From Bythopirellula goksoeyrii (lineage in GTDB: Bacteria; Planctomycetota; Planctomycetia; Pirellulales; Lacipirellulaceae), in contig NZ_CP042913.1 of assembly GCF_008065115.1 (NCBI RefSeq), forward strand, positions 2,082,338-2,146,337: DNA of 64,000 nt. Reading direction: 5' to 3'. The translations under genes and the position numbers were made by a program. A model generated the notes under the pieces. The model was not told the origin of the DNA, searched no databases, and worked only from the letters and a program-made list of their open reading frames with translations. Positions 34,455-43,247 of this stretch are shown here, one piece after another. Position 1 is the stretch's first letter. Every line of letters starts with the position of its first letter.

Positions 34455-35078
34455 ATGGGTGCAGCGCGACGACTCGTGATTGGGACCACCAACGCACACA
34501 AGGGCCGTGAGCTGTCTGAGATGTTGGGACCCTATGGGTTTCATATCCAAACTCTCAAAGATTATCCAAACGCCTTGGAAGTTGTTGAGGATGGCGATTC
34601 CTTCGCAGCGAATGCTCGCAAGAAGGCTGCTGAGCAGGCATCTCACCTGAAGTGCTGGGTGATGGCCGACGACAGCGGGCTCGAAGTTGACACACTCGAT
34701 GGTGCTCCGGGGATCTTCTCTGCCCGGTTTGCAGGTGCCACGGCGGCCGATGCCGACAACAACGCGAAGTTGCTCGCTGAGTTGGCAGACATTCCCTGGG
34801 AGAAGCGGGGAGCGCGCTACTATTGTCATATTGCAGTAGCCGATCCCACTGGATTAGTTTGCGCTGAGAGTTGGGGTGAGTGCCGAGGCCGAATTCGTAC
34901 CGTGCCAGCTGGAAACAATGGATTCGGCTACGACCCCTTATTTGAAATTCGCGAATATCATCAAACCTTCGGCCAACTTGGTCCCCATGTGAAGTCGGCA
35001 CTTAGCCATCGTGCTCGGGCGCTGCGGGCAATCGTACCGCAGTTGGAAGTACTAGCAGCTTCAGACGAATGGAGATGA
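34455..35078 (+). CDS. rdgB: XTP/dITP pyrophosphatase
   Basis: 207 residues. Removes pyrophosphate from non-canonical purine nucleotides (XTP, dITP, ITP) to keep them out of DNA and RNA. Signature motifs: GTTNAHKGRELSEML at the start, VMADDSGLEVDTLDGAPGIFSARFAG, GFGYDPLF and SHRARALR. Family length is typical. Follows the SPOR-like gene by 40 bases. Confidence 0.95.
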   Translation: MGAARRLVIGTTNAHKGRELSEMLGPYGFHIQTLKDYPNALEVVEDGDSFAANARKKAAEQASHLKCWVMADDSGLEVDTLDGAPGIFSARFAGATAADADNNAKLLAELADIPWEKRGARYYCHIAVADPTGLVCAESWGECRGRIRTVPAGNNGFGYDPLFEIREYHQTFGQLGPHVKSALSHRARALRAIVPQLEVLAASDEWR

Positions 35079-35088
35079 CTGGCTCGCG

Positions 35089-35133
35089 CAAAAATAAAGA
35101 GCCGTTTCGAACGAATGACATTCGAAACAGCTC
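35089..35133 (-). terminator. Intrinsic terminator of the oligopeptide transporter operon
   Basis: Stem arms 35099-35111 and 35121-35133 pair over 13 positions with one mismatch, and on the minus strand the hairpin is followed by TTTATTTTT. It lies about 120 bases after the permease stop at 35253. Confidence 0.75.
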
Positions 35134-35252
35134 AATAAAAAGAGAGCAGTCAGATGAATGCCCAGAATCTAGCACTTCACCCAGCGATTGTCAAAAAGGA
35201 TTGTTGGAAAAAAGTTGCCTTTGGATTTTGCCTAATTTAACAAAGCCCATTT

Positions 35253-36497
35253 TCACGCGTCTCGCAGACGTGGATCAAGTGCATCGCGCATGCCATCTCC
35301 CAGAAAGTTTAGGGCAAGCAAGGTTGTTCCAAGGGCAAGACTGGGGAACAGTATCAACCACCAATAGATTTTCACCGGCGTGATCACCTTGATACCCTCG
35401 TTGGCCAGCAGTCCCCAGGAGACGTCCGGCGGTTCGACGCCCAAGCCGAGGAATGACAGAAATGCCTCGAAGAGCATGACGCGTGGGATAGTCAGAGTGA
35501 GATAGACAAGCACTACGCTCAATAGATTCGGTAATAGATGCAGAAAAACGATTCGCGTTTGACTGGCCCCCAGCGACCTTGCTGCCTCGACGAAGAGTTC
35601 GTGCTTGAGCGAAATCACCTGGCCACGGACAACACGCGACATGGTGAGCCAATAGATAGCGCCCACTACCAGGAAGAAAACCGTGATGCGGTTGATTCCC
35701 CAATAGGCCAACTCATCGGCAATGGATTCTTCACTAAGGATAGTGAGCAGAAAGATGACGACGAATATGAAAGGCACGGAATAGAGTACATCGACTAGTC
35801 GCATCATCGCGTCGTCGATCCAACCTCCACAGTACCCTGAGATTGCACCATAGTTCACTCCGATCACCAAAGAAACAATCGTCGCGACCAAACCCACCAG
35901 GAGTGATATTCTTGCTCCCCAAAACAATCGTGACAGCAGATCGCGCCCCAAGAGGTCTCGGCCACAGAGTGAATTGACATTCCGGTCGCCAAATAGTGAA
36001 AACCGGGCTTGCACCATCCAACGGCTAAGAAACCCGAGTGGTGGATAACCTAGTTTTCGATAAGGAGCCTGGATTGTATCCTGGATCTCGGCCTCTTTGC
36101 GCCGTACTAGGTTGCGGGCATTAGCATGTTCCTCTGTATCGATCGTTGTGTGCTCATAACTTTCCTTGAGAGTGGCAAGTTCTTTGTATAACTCGGACAC
36201 TATTTTCGGAGTTCGCGCAACTTCGTCCTCGTCGAGAGTCCTGCTTGCCACCCAGAAAGGAGATGCCGTCGGATGCTCATATTGCAGGGCTGTTTGGGCA
36301 TGATCGGGAGGCTGAAGTGGCAAGAGTGGAGTTAGAATAGCCAGCAAGCAAATGGTAATCAACGTCCCCAAGGAGAGCATTGCGACCCGATTTTTGCGGA
36401 GTCGCCGCCAGGCATCTTGTGAGAGCGACATCCCCTGAGCCGACACTAGTGCAGCGGGTGGCGACAATTCGATCTCATTTGTTTTAGGCGCTGACAT
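35253..36497 (-). CDS. Oligopeptide ABC transporter permease, OppC/DppC type, with insertion
   Basis: 414 residues, about 100 more than usual. After the first transmembrane helix and before the GRDLLGRDLLSR motif there is an extra soluble segment (about 75-175) rich in Glu, Lys and Arg with heptad-like spacing, probably an external coiled coil. The remaining five helices and the EAA loop (EAARSLGASQTRIVFLHLLPN) are standard. It forms the second membrane half of a peptide importer together with the OppB-like protein encoded one base upstream. No ATP-binding subunits are encoded nearby. Confidence 0.9.
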   Translation of the reverse strand: MSAPKTNEIELSPPAALVSAQGMSLSQDAWRRLRKNRVAMLSLGTLITICLLAILTPLLPLQPPDHAQTALQYEHPTASPFWVASRTLDEDEVARTPKIVSELYKELATLKESYEHTTIDTEEHANARNLVRRKEAEIQDTIQAPYRKLGYPPLGFLSRWMVQARFSLFGDRNVNSLCGRDLLGRDLLSRLFWGARISLLVGLVATIVSLVIGVNYGAISGYCGGWIDDAMMRLVDVLYSVPFIFVVIFLLTILSEESIADELAYWGINRITVFFLVVGAIYWLTMSRVVRGQVISLKHELFVEAARSLGASQTRIVFLHLLPNLLSVVLVYLTLTIPRVMLFEAFLSFLGLGVEPPDVSWGLLANEGIKVITPVKIYWWLILFPSLALGTTLLALNFLGDGMRDALDPRLRDA

Positions 36498-37415
36498 CTA
36501 GGAAAGCTCCACGCGCGGATCGAGCAGAGCGTAGGACAGATCGACCAGCCAATTCATTGAGTAGAGCAGCACGGTATACAACAATACCAGACCCATAGCG
36601 AGGGTATAGTCCTTCTGAAGTGCCGCCTGAACAAAGTGGGAGCCGAGTCCTGGGATGGCAAAAATCTGTTCCACTACGAGGGAACCTGTCAGAATTCCCG
36701 CCACGGCAGGTCCAATAAACGAAACCACTGGCAGTAGAGCACCTCGAAGGGCATGGACCAAGATCAGGCGTAGCGGTCCGACACCTTTGGCACGCGCTGT
36801 GCGGATGTGGTCTTGCGAAAGGACGTCGAGCATACTGGTGCGTGCGATACGAGCTATATAGGCCGCGTAGGGGGCACCTAAGCAAAACGCAGGGAGTACG
36901 AGTTGATTAAAGTTTCCCCAGCCTGCTGCAGGGAAGAGAGGAATTAGAAATACAAACAAGATGATGCAGATTCCCGCGATCACAAAGTTGGGGAGCGCAA
37001 TCCCCAGCGTAGCGATCAGCATCAAGAGTACGTCCCCCCATGTGCCCCGCAGCACGGCGGAAGTTACTCCCGCAACTAGTCCCAGTGTGGTGGCAAAAAC
37101 TAAGGCAAGCGACCCCAGTGCTACAGAGATTGGCAGACCTTCAGCGATAATCTCGTTGACTGAGTAATCATTGATCTTATAGCTATATCCCAGATCGCCT
37201 CGCAAGACCTTTCCTAACTCCAGCAAGAACTGTTGATAGAGCGGTTTGTCGAGATTGTATCGTTTTTCGATATTCTTCATGATTTCTGGCTCAAGGACTC
37301 GCTCTCGATCAAAGGGGCCACCTGGTACACTGCGCATAAGAAAGAACGACACGGTGAAAACTACCAGCAGAGTGATAGCCATCCAGAATAGCCGCCGCAG
37401 CATGAAACGGATCAT
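36498..37415 (-). CDS. Oligopeptide ABC transporter permease, OppB/DppB type
   Basis: 305 residues, usual length, with six transmembrane segments. N-terminal RLFWMAITLLVVFTVSFFLMR and the EAA-type loop TARAKGVGPLRLILVHALRGALLPVVSFIGP identify the OppB class. It begins with ATGA, overlapping the stop of the substrate-binding protein gene by four bases, indicating translational coupling. It pairs with the OppC-like protein. Confidence 0.94.
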   Translation of the reverse strand: MIRFMLRRLFWMAITLLVVFTVSFFLMRSVPGGPFDRERVLEPEIMKNIEKRYNLDKPLYQQFLLELGKVLRGDLGYSYKINDYSVNEIIAEGLPISVALGSLALVFATTLGLVAGVTSAVLRGTWGDVLLMLIATLGIALPNFVIAGICIILFVFLIPLFPAAGWGNFNQLVLPAFCLGAPYAAYIARIARTSMLDVLSQDHIRTARAKGVGPLRLILVHALRGALLPVVSFIGPAVAGILTGSLVVEQIFAIPGLGSHFVQAALQKDYTLAMGLVLLYTVLLYSMNWLVDLSYALLDPRVELS

Positions 37416-39295
37416 GGTCGGCCTCGCATGAATTCATTGGGAGATTTGAGTGAACGGTCGATCCACATATCCGACACAGGGTGTTCATCACGCACGTTGT
37501 TGTAGAACCCGCGAACATAGGGCTTCACCATGTTCTTGGAGACGTACGTATAGATAGGTATTAGCGGTAGATCTTCGAGCAAGATTCGCTCGGCCTGTTC
37601 TAGCAGGCGGAAACGCTTGTCAGGATCTGGCTCAGTTGCGGCTGAATCGACTAGTTCGTCATACTGAGCGTTACTCCAGCCGGTGCTGTTCTGTTCACTC
37701 GTCGTAGTAAACATGTCGAGAAATGTGTTTGGATCGGTGTAGTCAGAGATCCATCCACGACGGGCGAGGTCATATTTGCCTTGGCGCATACTGGTGTTGT
37801 AAGCTCCCCATTCTTCATTTCGGGTCTTCACCGTGATGCCCAGCTCACGTTGCCATTGCTTGCGGATCAACTCGGCAATCGCTTGATGAGCCTCGTGAGT
37901 ATTCGTAAGTATCTCTAGTCGTGGGAATCCACGACCCTTGGGGTAACCCGCCTCGGCTAAGAGTTGTCTTGCTAACGCAGGGTTCTCAGCTTCTGCGTTT
38001 TGCGTTCGATAACCCTCGATCCCTGGAGATACCAGACTCAAGCTTGGTAGTTCCCCTGCAGGAAGCAACTTGGAAGTGATCTCCTCACGGTCAAGCGCCA
38101 TAGACAAAGCCCGACGAACTCGTACATCGTCCAAGGGTTCTCGCCGTGTGTTGATCAAGTAGAAATAGCTCGACAAATAGGGGGCTGGGTTGAGATCGTT
38201 GCGCGCAGGTTCCTCGCGTATTAACTCTCGCATTGCAGGAGGCGGAACGTCGCCAATCCAGTCGGCCTTGTCGGTCAGATACAAATTGAGAGCAGTCGTA
38301 AGTGATTCCACAGCCAACGCGTCCACAACCTCCAAGCGGACATTCTCGCGATTCCAATACTGGTCGCTCTTTATCATCCGAATGCGATCGCGAATTCGGC
38401 GAAACTGGATCTTGTAGGGGCCGTTGGTGACGACGTTTCTTGCCTTGGTCCAATCAGGAGCACCATAAGTTTCCAAGCACTTCTGATTGACTGGAAACAA
38501 CGGATAGTACCCTACCAGTCCCAAGAAATAAGGGGTAGGATTTTCTAGTGTGACCCTCAGAGTCAAGTCATCGACTACTTTGATTCCAACTTGTCGGAAA
38601 TCCAAGAGCACTTGTCGACACCAGGTGACTCCCTCGGGCGGGTCATTTTTTGCGGCTTCGGTGTCGTCCGTCGGGCGATACATAGTTTCTCTGCCATCGA
38701 TCTCGACAAGAAAATCGCGCTCATCCTCACTCCGAGGAACTATGCGGACGAGGTCGCCATGAAGAACTTCTCCTCTCAGCGTATTGATCGCGTCGGGGGG
38801 AAGATTGAGTTCCACCTCAACTTCGTCACCAGGTTTGATCCCACTGCCACCGAGACTATAGTCATGGGCATTCTTGATGTACCACGCTTGGTAGGCGTAT
38901 TCGGCCGCCGTGCGAGGGTCGAGGAAACGCCGCCATGAGTAGGCGAAATCGTCGGCCGTAACGTCCGATCCATCGGACCAGCGAGCGTCGTCTCGCAAGT
39001 AAAAAGTGTATACGAGGCGATCTTCGGAGATGTCCCAACGCTTGGCCACGCCTGGTATCGGCTCCAATGTCTTGGGATCATTTCGAACTAATCCTTCAAA
39101 GATAGAAAATGCAATTCGACCCTCAGGTTGTCCCGTGATCAAAGCCGGATCAACGCTCTTAATCTCGCTCTCGTTGATAAACGTGAAATCTGCGGGAGGC
39201 AGACCACCTCCAAGTGTCGTCCATACCGCTCCCAGCAACAGACTCCCCAGCAAGAGACAGGCGATCAGACTGCGGGAAGTGGGCGACATAAGCAA
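37412..39295 (-). CDS. Peptide ABC transporter substrate-binding protein, OppA type
   Basis: 627 residues, longer than the usual 540, with an insertion of about 80 residues near residue 160-240. Signal peptide or anchor (about 8-30). Family 5 solute-binding signature: SVDPALITGQPEGRIAFSIFEGL and AKRWDISEDRLVYTFYLRDDARWSDGSDVTADDF. It captures peptides outside the cytoplasmic membrane for the two permeases encoded downstream. First gene of the operon; the SpoU methyltransferase gene is divergent, 37 bases away. Confidence 0.93.
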   Translation of the reverse strand: MLMSPTSRSLIACLLLGSLLLGAVWTTLGGGLPPADFTFINESEIKSVDPALITGQPEGRIAFSIFEGLVRNDPKTLEPIPGVAKRWDISEDRLVYTFYLRDDARWSDGSDVTADDFAYSWRRFLDPRTAAEYAYQAWYIKNAHDYSLGGSGIKPGDEVEVELNLPPDAINTLRGEVLHGDLVRIVPRSEDERDFLVEIDGRETMYRPTDDTEAAKNDPPEGVTWCRQVLLDFRQVGIKVVDDLTLRVTLENPTPYFLGLVGYYPLFPVNQKCLETYGAPDWTKARNVVTNGPYKIQFRRIRDRIRMIKSDQYWNRENVRLEVVDALAVESLTTALNLYLTDKADWIGDVPPPAMRELIREEPARNDLNPAPYLSSYFYLINTRREPLDDVRVRRALSMALDREEITSKLLPAGELPSLSLVSPGIEGYRTQNAEAENPALARQLLAEAGYPKGRGFPRLEILTNTHEAHQAIAELIRKQWQRELGITVKTRNEEWGAYNTSMRQGKYDLARRGWISDYTDPNTFLDMFTTTSEQNSTGWSNAQYDELVDSAATEPDPDKRFRLLEQAERILLEDLPLIPIYTYVSKNMVKPYVRGFYNNVRDEHPVSDMWIDRSLKSPNEFMRGRP

Positions 39296-39332
39296 AAATC
39301 GGCATCTCTTGAAGCGAGCAAAGTGTTAGACT

Positions 39333-39878
39333 ATGCGTCAGCTTAACGTTAAGTTCCGATTCGCTCAAAGGAGATTTTCACGGTTGTTTGAACATCAACG
39401 CCACAAGCCGCCTCGTACACTCTCGCAACCACGCGAATTACTGCTTGTGTGTGCTCCACTGCGGAGCAATGTGAACCTCTCAAGAATCGCCCGGGCTGCT
39501 AGTTGCTGTGGACTTGATGAGATACTCTGCACTGGACCCGCCAAGCTAGAACGCCGAATTGCCCGCGACGGCGCCGATGCGATTCGTATTGTAAGCCACC
39601 GTACGTTGCCGCCCGTGCTTTCGAAACTCAAGAAGGAAGGTTTTCGTCTTGTAGGATTGGAGCAGACCACCGATTCCATCAACATGCACGAATACACCTT
39701 TGAGCGGAAATCCGCGCTCGTAATTGGCAACGAACGCACAGGGCTCACGCCGGATGTCTTGCAGTTGCTCGACGACGTAGTAGAAATCCCCGTTTGGGGA
39801 ATGCCCTTTAGTTACAACGTAGCAACCGCCACCACGATGGCACTCTATGAATACTGCCGTCAGTGGCCTGACGGATGA
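39333..39878 (+). CDS. SpoU/TrmH-family RNA 2'-O-methyltransferase
   Basis: 181 residues. SPOUT-fold enzyme with motif 1 PLRSNVNLSRIARAASCCG, motif 2 ALVIGNERTGLTP and motif 3 EIPVWGMPFSYNVATATTMALYE, which form the knotted SAM-binding site. It lacks the N-terminal substrate-binding domain of TrmB-like rRNA enzymes, so a tRNA substrate as for TrmH or TrmL is more likely. Specific target not deducible. Confidence 0.88.
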   Translation: MRQLNVKFRFAQRRFSRLFEHQRHKPPRTLSQPRELLLVCAPLRSNVNLSRIARAASCCGLDEILCTGPAKLERRIARDGADAIRIVSHRTLPPVLSKLKKEGFRLVGLEQTTDSINMHEYTFERKSALVIGNERTGLTPDVLQLLDDVVEIPVWGMPFSYNVATATTMALYEYCRQWPDG

Positions 39879-39884
39879 CTCGTT

Positions 39885-40784
39885 CTACCGAATCGCAAAC
39901 TTCTGTGCTTGGGCGGCGATGTCGAGCCCTACCTCTTGGGACCACGCTTCCAGAAGCCGATTGTAAATCGACCCCGGCTTGCCGGTGCCAATTGGCAATT
40001 CATTGAGCCGCACGACAGGGAGCAGGCAGATTGAGGTGCTGGTGAAAAAGATTTCATCAGCCTTGGCCAATTCTGCAGGCAGGAGATCGTTCTCCTGCTG
40101 CTCAATTCCTAGCGACTGGGCAAGCTCAAAAACCACTTGCTGGCTGACACCTGGGAGAACCTTGTCACGACGGGGTGTCACCAACCCACAATCACCAAAG
40201 TAGGCAATGACATTGGCGGTGGTTCCTTCTCCCACATAACCCTCCTGGTCCAAAAGGATGGCCCGTGCGTCGGGACTTGCTTGCTGTATCTGACGCTCAG
40301 CTAGGTAGTAATGCATCCGGCTGCGACACTTGAGCTCAGACGGCCAGCAGTTGGCAGGAACCTGACGGGAATCGGCAATCGAAGCCGAGACACCTTGCAC
40401 AAATTGGTGTGCCCATTGCTGAAAGGGCAGGGGGTGGCCGTGCACACACACGGTGGGACCGCTAGCATCAGCAGACCTGCCCGGCGTGATGAAGACAACG
40501 ATATTCCAGTCGTCCCCATTGGTAACGTACTCTGCGTTGCGGTCCATGAACTCTTCAACTGCTGCAGAGACCTCCCTGCAAAGTGTCTTGGAATCCCAAC
40601 CCACGATTTCTAGAGAATGCTCCAGTCGCGCGAAGTGTTCATCCGCTCGGTACGGACGACCCCCAAAGGTGCGCAGCCTTTCGGTAAGCGTGACTCCCAT
40701 TTGGAAACCCAAATCGTCCACGGCAATGCTCAGTTGGGATGCGGGAATCCAGATGCCATCTAAATATGCGATTGAAGAATTCAT
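39885..40784 (-). CDS. Class IV PLP-dependent aminotransferase
   Basis: 299 residues from ATG at 40784; a 14-residue upstream extension is in frame. Fold type IV: AYLDGIWIPASQLSIAVDDLGFQ, the PLP Lys in SELKCRSRMHYYLA, and GYVGEGTTANVIAY with the cofactor-phosphate loop near DKVLPGVSQQ. Members include branched-chain aminotransferase, D-amino-acid aminotransferase and aminodeoxychorismate lyase; the sequence does not settle which. Convergent with the methyltransferase gene, 6 bases apart. Confidence 0.88.
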   Translation of the reverse strand: MNSSIAYLDGIWIPASQLSIAVDDLGFQMGVTLTERLRTFGGRPYRADEHFARLEHSLEIVGWDSKTLCREVSAAVEEFMDRNAEYVTNGDDWNIVVFITPGRSADASGPTVCVHGHPLPFQQWAHQFVQGVSASIADSRQVPANCWPSELKCRSRMHYYLAERQIQQASPDARAILLDQEGYVGEGTTANVIAYFGDCGLVTPRRDKVLPGVSQQVVFELAQSLGIEQQENDLLPAELAKADEIFFTSTSICLLPVVRLNELPIGTGKPGSIYNRLLEAWSQEVGLDIAAQAQKFAIR

Positions 40785-40860
40785 CCCGCCAATATGACGA
40801 GTCGGGACGAGTTTAGGAATCTGCAAATTGCAGTAAACGCGTCAAAAGTGGGTGGGACGC

Positions 40861-41934
40861 CTATCTTCGCTCGGAGCGGGAATTGATGTGGGCATAGGCA
40901 GGAATTACCGCTTCATGGTCCACATCATTAGAATCGCCTAGCAATTGCCGCCACATCCGGTTCATCTTGGGCTCATCGGCAAGGTAATCGTAAATCACAT
41001 GACTACGACCTACTTCGGCGGTGACATCGATCTGTTGTATGCGATTCGAGGCGGTCCCCAGTCTATCTCGGTTAAGCACTCCTGCGAGCCCCAATGCGTC
41101 GACCCGACTGTGACGCGTGCTGAGCCGAAAGAACCGCATTGCAGGATCCAAACGGTTGGTCACCACGACCATGCGGTCCGTTTGGGAGAGGGCTCGCTGG
41201 TGGATTTCACCGGGGAGAAGCCAATCGGCATCAAATGCGGCCGCAACGAGCGCGATTCGTGCTGGAGGCCGATTCGGATGCTTCCGCTGGGTGAATCGCA
41301 ATTGGTCGAGTTGGCCCCCGCCGAGTAGATGCATAGTACCGCTGACAGTGCGTGCGCCGTAGCTGTATCCCATTAGCGATATTTGCATCTCCGCAGGCAT
41401 TTGATCGACAAACCAGGCCAATTGCCAGGCCACCTCGTTTGTACGCTCCGCTTTGACTTTGTAATCCTTAATTAATCCGGGGATTTGTCCGGAGGGCCAG
41501 GACCAAATGATGTATCTCAAGGGTTCCTGCTTGCTCCGGGCACGTACTAATGAGTCGTACACAGCCATCCCTTCGGCAGCGTCGTTACCAAGTTCCACTC
41601 GGTTACCGTGGACATAGATAACCGTCTTAAGATGGCTGGAGGATGGACTTTGCAGATTGTGCCAATCGTAGTCGTCCCAGGTTGGATGCCCCTCAGAATC
41701 AATTGTCAACCTTCGGCAGACTAACTCCCGCTCCATCTTCGTAGGGTCACAAGTGGTACCCATCTCGCGAGTGCTAATGAGCAGAATCTCGTCGGCCTGG
41801 GGAGGCGTAGGGGGTGGGGCGAACGGCGGCGCAGCTGTTGCGGCGCTCACCAGCATCAGCGCAACAACGAGCGCAATCGCGAGAGACTTCAGACAACGAA
41901 GCGAATAAATGAGCGAATTGTCATGTTCGTTCAT
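40861..41934 (-). CDS. Exported alpha/beta hydrolase-like protein
   Basis: 357 residues from ATG at 41934, which gives a normal signal peptide (ALVVALMLVSAATAAPP). An in-frame extension upstream lacks support. The fold markers are VIYVHGNRVELG (oxyanion loop) and the nucleophile elbow GYSYGAR with Ser as nucleophile; His is probably in GRSHVIYDY. This resembles exported hydrolases of the DUF900-like group seen in planctomycetes. Substrate unknown. Confidence 0.75.
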   Translation of the reverse strand: MNEHDNSLIYSLRCLKSLAIALVVALMLVSAATAAPPFAPPPTPPQADEILLISTREMGTTCDPTKMERELVCRRLTIDSEGHPTWDDYDWHNLQSPSSSHLKTVIYVHGNRVELGNDAAEGMAVYDSLVRARSKQEPLRYIIWSWPSGQIPGLIKDYKVKAERTNEVAWQLAWFVDQMPAEMQISLMGYSYGARTVSGTMHLLGGGQLDQLRFTQRKHPNRPPARIALVAAAFDADWLLPGEIHQRALSQTDRMVVVTNRLDPAMRFFRLSTRHSRVDALGLAGVLNRDRLGTASNRIQQIDVTAEVGRSHVIYDYLADEPKMNRMWRQLLGDSNDVDHEAVIPAYAHINSRSERR

Positions 41935-41975
41935 GGATTGGTTCCGTCCAAACAATATGTACTGTTCAGAATAGC

Positions 41976-42074
41976 ACGACTCTCCGAGTCGTATCATTTC
42001 ACGTAGGTCCGACTCTCCGAGTCAGAGCGACAACGTCGCAAGAAATCCGAGTCTCTCCAGAGACTCAGCTACGT
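41976..42074. repeat. Cluster of GACTC-type palindromes
   Basis: Three short hairpins: ACGACTC-TCC-GAGTCGT (41976-41992), GACTC-TCC-GAGTC (42011-42023) and GAGTCTC-TCCA-GAGACTC (42049-42066). The last two lie between the inverted arms ACGTAG (42001-42006) and CTACGT (42069-42074), so 42001-42074 looks like a discrete element. Confidence 0.6.
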
Positions 42075-42357
42075 GGCTAAACAAACGTAGCATGTAATAG
42101 GCGCGCGTGTCGGAAAAAAACCACAAAAAAATTCTACCGTTGCGTTTGCACATCACGCAGCATGTTGTAGAGTTTCGTAGCCCACCGGTTAGAAGATGGC
42201 TTTGCGGATTGGGATGGCTACCAAGCCGTTCGATCACACTTGCGAATTGACTATTCGTTACGATGGTAACAATAGTCTCCCACCAGCAAAGCCGTTACGA
42301 ACCAACCGTCCCTCCCCACTCCACCCGCCACGGGTGCCCCGCCGAGGAGACTTACGA

Positions 42358-42861
42358 ATGAGAAGGAATATATTACTTTTGCTGGCGTTGACGGTTTTAA
42401 CGACCGCCAACTCCGGCTGTTGTTCGGGTTTTCGCAATTGGCTCCATCGCGGGGCACGTTGCGGGACGAGAACCGTTACCCCGGCGGCGATGGGATCCCC
42501 TGTCGCGTTGGGAACCCCGTACGTTGCCCCCCAAGCTCCCGTAATGCAACAAGCCCCTGTGATGCAGCAAATGGTTGCGCCGCAGCAACAGTGCGTTCCC
42601 CAACAGCAGTGCATTCCACAATGTGTACCCCAGTGTGTGCCGATGTGCCAACCCTGCTACGACCCCTGTGCCAACATGTGCTGCCCCACGGATCCCTGCC
42701 AGGGCGCTTGGTCCGGCGGATACAATCCTGGCACGTTTGAAATGGGAGAAGGCGAAACCTACATGCCCAGCGGGCAGACATTTGTCAGCCCTGAGACAAC
42801 GATCACACCGGGTCCTGCTCCCGAAAGTCGCGCTAACTATCCTGAGAAGGAAGAAGAATAA
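42358..42861 (+). CDS. Small exported Cys/Gln/Pro-rich protein, unknown function
   Basis: 167 residues from ATG at 42358, preceded by GAGGAG at good spacing; longer in-frame starts would add 54 residues without support. Signal peptide of about 18 residues, followed by Cys-Cys that may be lipidated (the -3 residue is atypical). The middle is low-complexity: APVMQQ twice, then QQQCVP, QQCIPQ and QCVPQCVP motifs, giving about a dozen cysteines, and a Glu/Gly/Ser/Thr-rich tail. Cysteine spacing suggests disulphide cross-linking or metal binding in the envelope. No family recognised. A structured RNA/terminator follows. Confidence 0.62.
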   Translation: MRRNILLLLALTVLTTANSGCCSGFRNWLHRGARCGTRTVTPAAMGSPVALGTPYVAPQAPVMQQAPVMQQMVAPQQQCVPQQQCIPQCVPQCVPMCQPCYDPCANMCCPTDPCQGAWSGGYNPGTFEMGEGETYMPSGQTFVSPETTITPGPAPESRANYPEKEEE

Positions 42862-42905
42862 CTCAAAGAAAAAAGAAATATGTAGAACCATTGGATGCGA
42901 CGTTT

Positions 42906-43045
42906 CGTGTGGCTCAGCTGGTAGAGAGTAAACCTCCCACCGCCCAGTAACTGGGTCTACCAAAGCCACTCGGAGCAAGCGCAACCACGACCTACCTTGA
43001 GTGCCGCTCGACCGTGCCATCCTGAACGCGGTCGAGCGGCTTTTT
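42906..43045 (+). ncRNA. Candidate structured RNA ending in an intrinsic terminator
   Basis: Nested complementary arms: GTGGCT (42909-42914) with AGCCAC (42964-42969), GGTAGA (42920-42925) with TCTACC (42956-42961), and CCCAG-TAA-CTGGG (42943-42955). A second small pairing CACTC/GAGTG precedes the terminator at 43003-43045. This could be an independent small RNA or a 3' UTR. Superficially its start resembles a tRNA D-arm, but the T-arm and anticodon arm are absent. Confidence 0.4.
43003..43045 (+). terminator. Strong intrinsic terminator
   Basis: Twelve-base perfect stem GCCGCTCGACCG / CGGTCGAGCGGC with a 14-base loop, followed directly by TTTTT. It ends the transcript of the Cys-rich protein gene and/or the candidate small RNA. 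Confidence 0.9.
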
Positions 43046-43171
43046 CATGCGCTGCGTTCTGTAGGGGGGGCAACGCCCATCAGAAACACTCTCTGTTTCG
43101 CGTAGAAATTGGTCGACAGCGACCACCCTGCCCTCTCGCCAAGCTACAATGGAAGTAGTGGCGTAATACTT

Positions 43172-43205
43172 GTAGGCCGGAACGAGCGGTAGCACTGTTC
43201 CGGCA
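43172..43205 (+). repeat. GTAGGCCGGAAC...GTTCCGGCA dispersed repeat
   Basis: Outer arms GCCGGAAC and GTTCCGGC pair around a short G/A/C-rich loop. The same family recurs at 45569-45601 and, inverted, at 45634-45665. It lies 42 bases before the transglutaminase-like gene and may overlap its promoter. Confidence 0.65.
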
Positions 43206-43247
43206 TTGCGCCACCACTCGCATCGCACTACATCGAAAAGAACCGGT

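Noticed and set aside
42906-42975. A tRNA gene at the D-arm-like sequence GGCTCAGCTGGTAGAG
   Set aside because: The bases pair as a long hairpin with the following TCTACC and AGCCAC and there is no anticodon arm or T-arm, so the match to a D-arm is coincidental.
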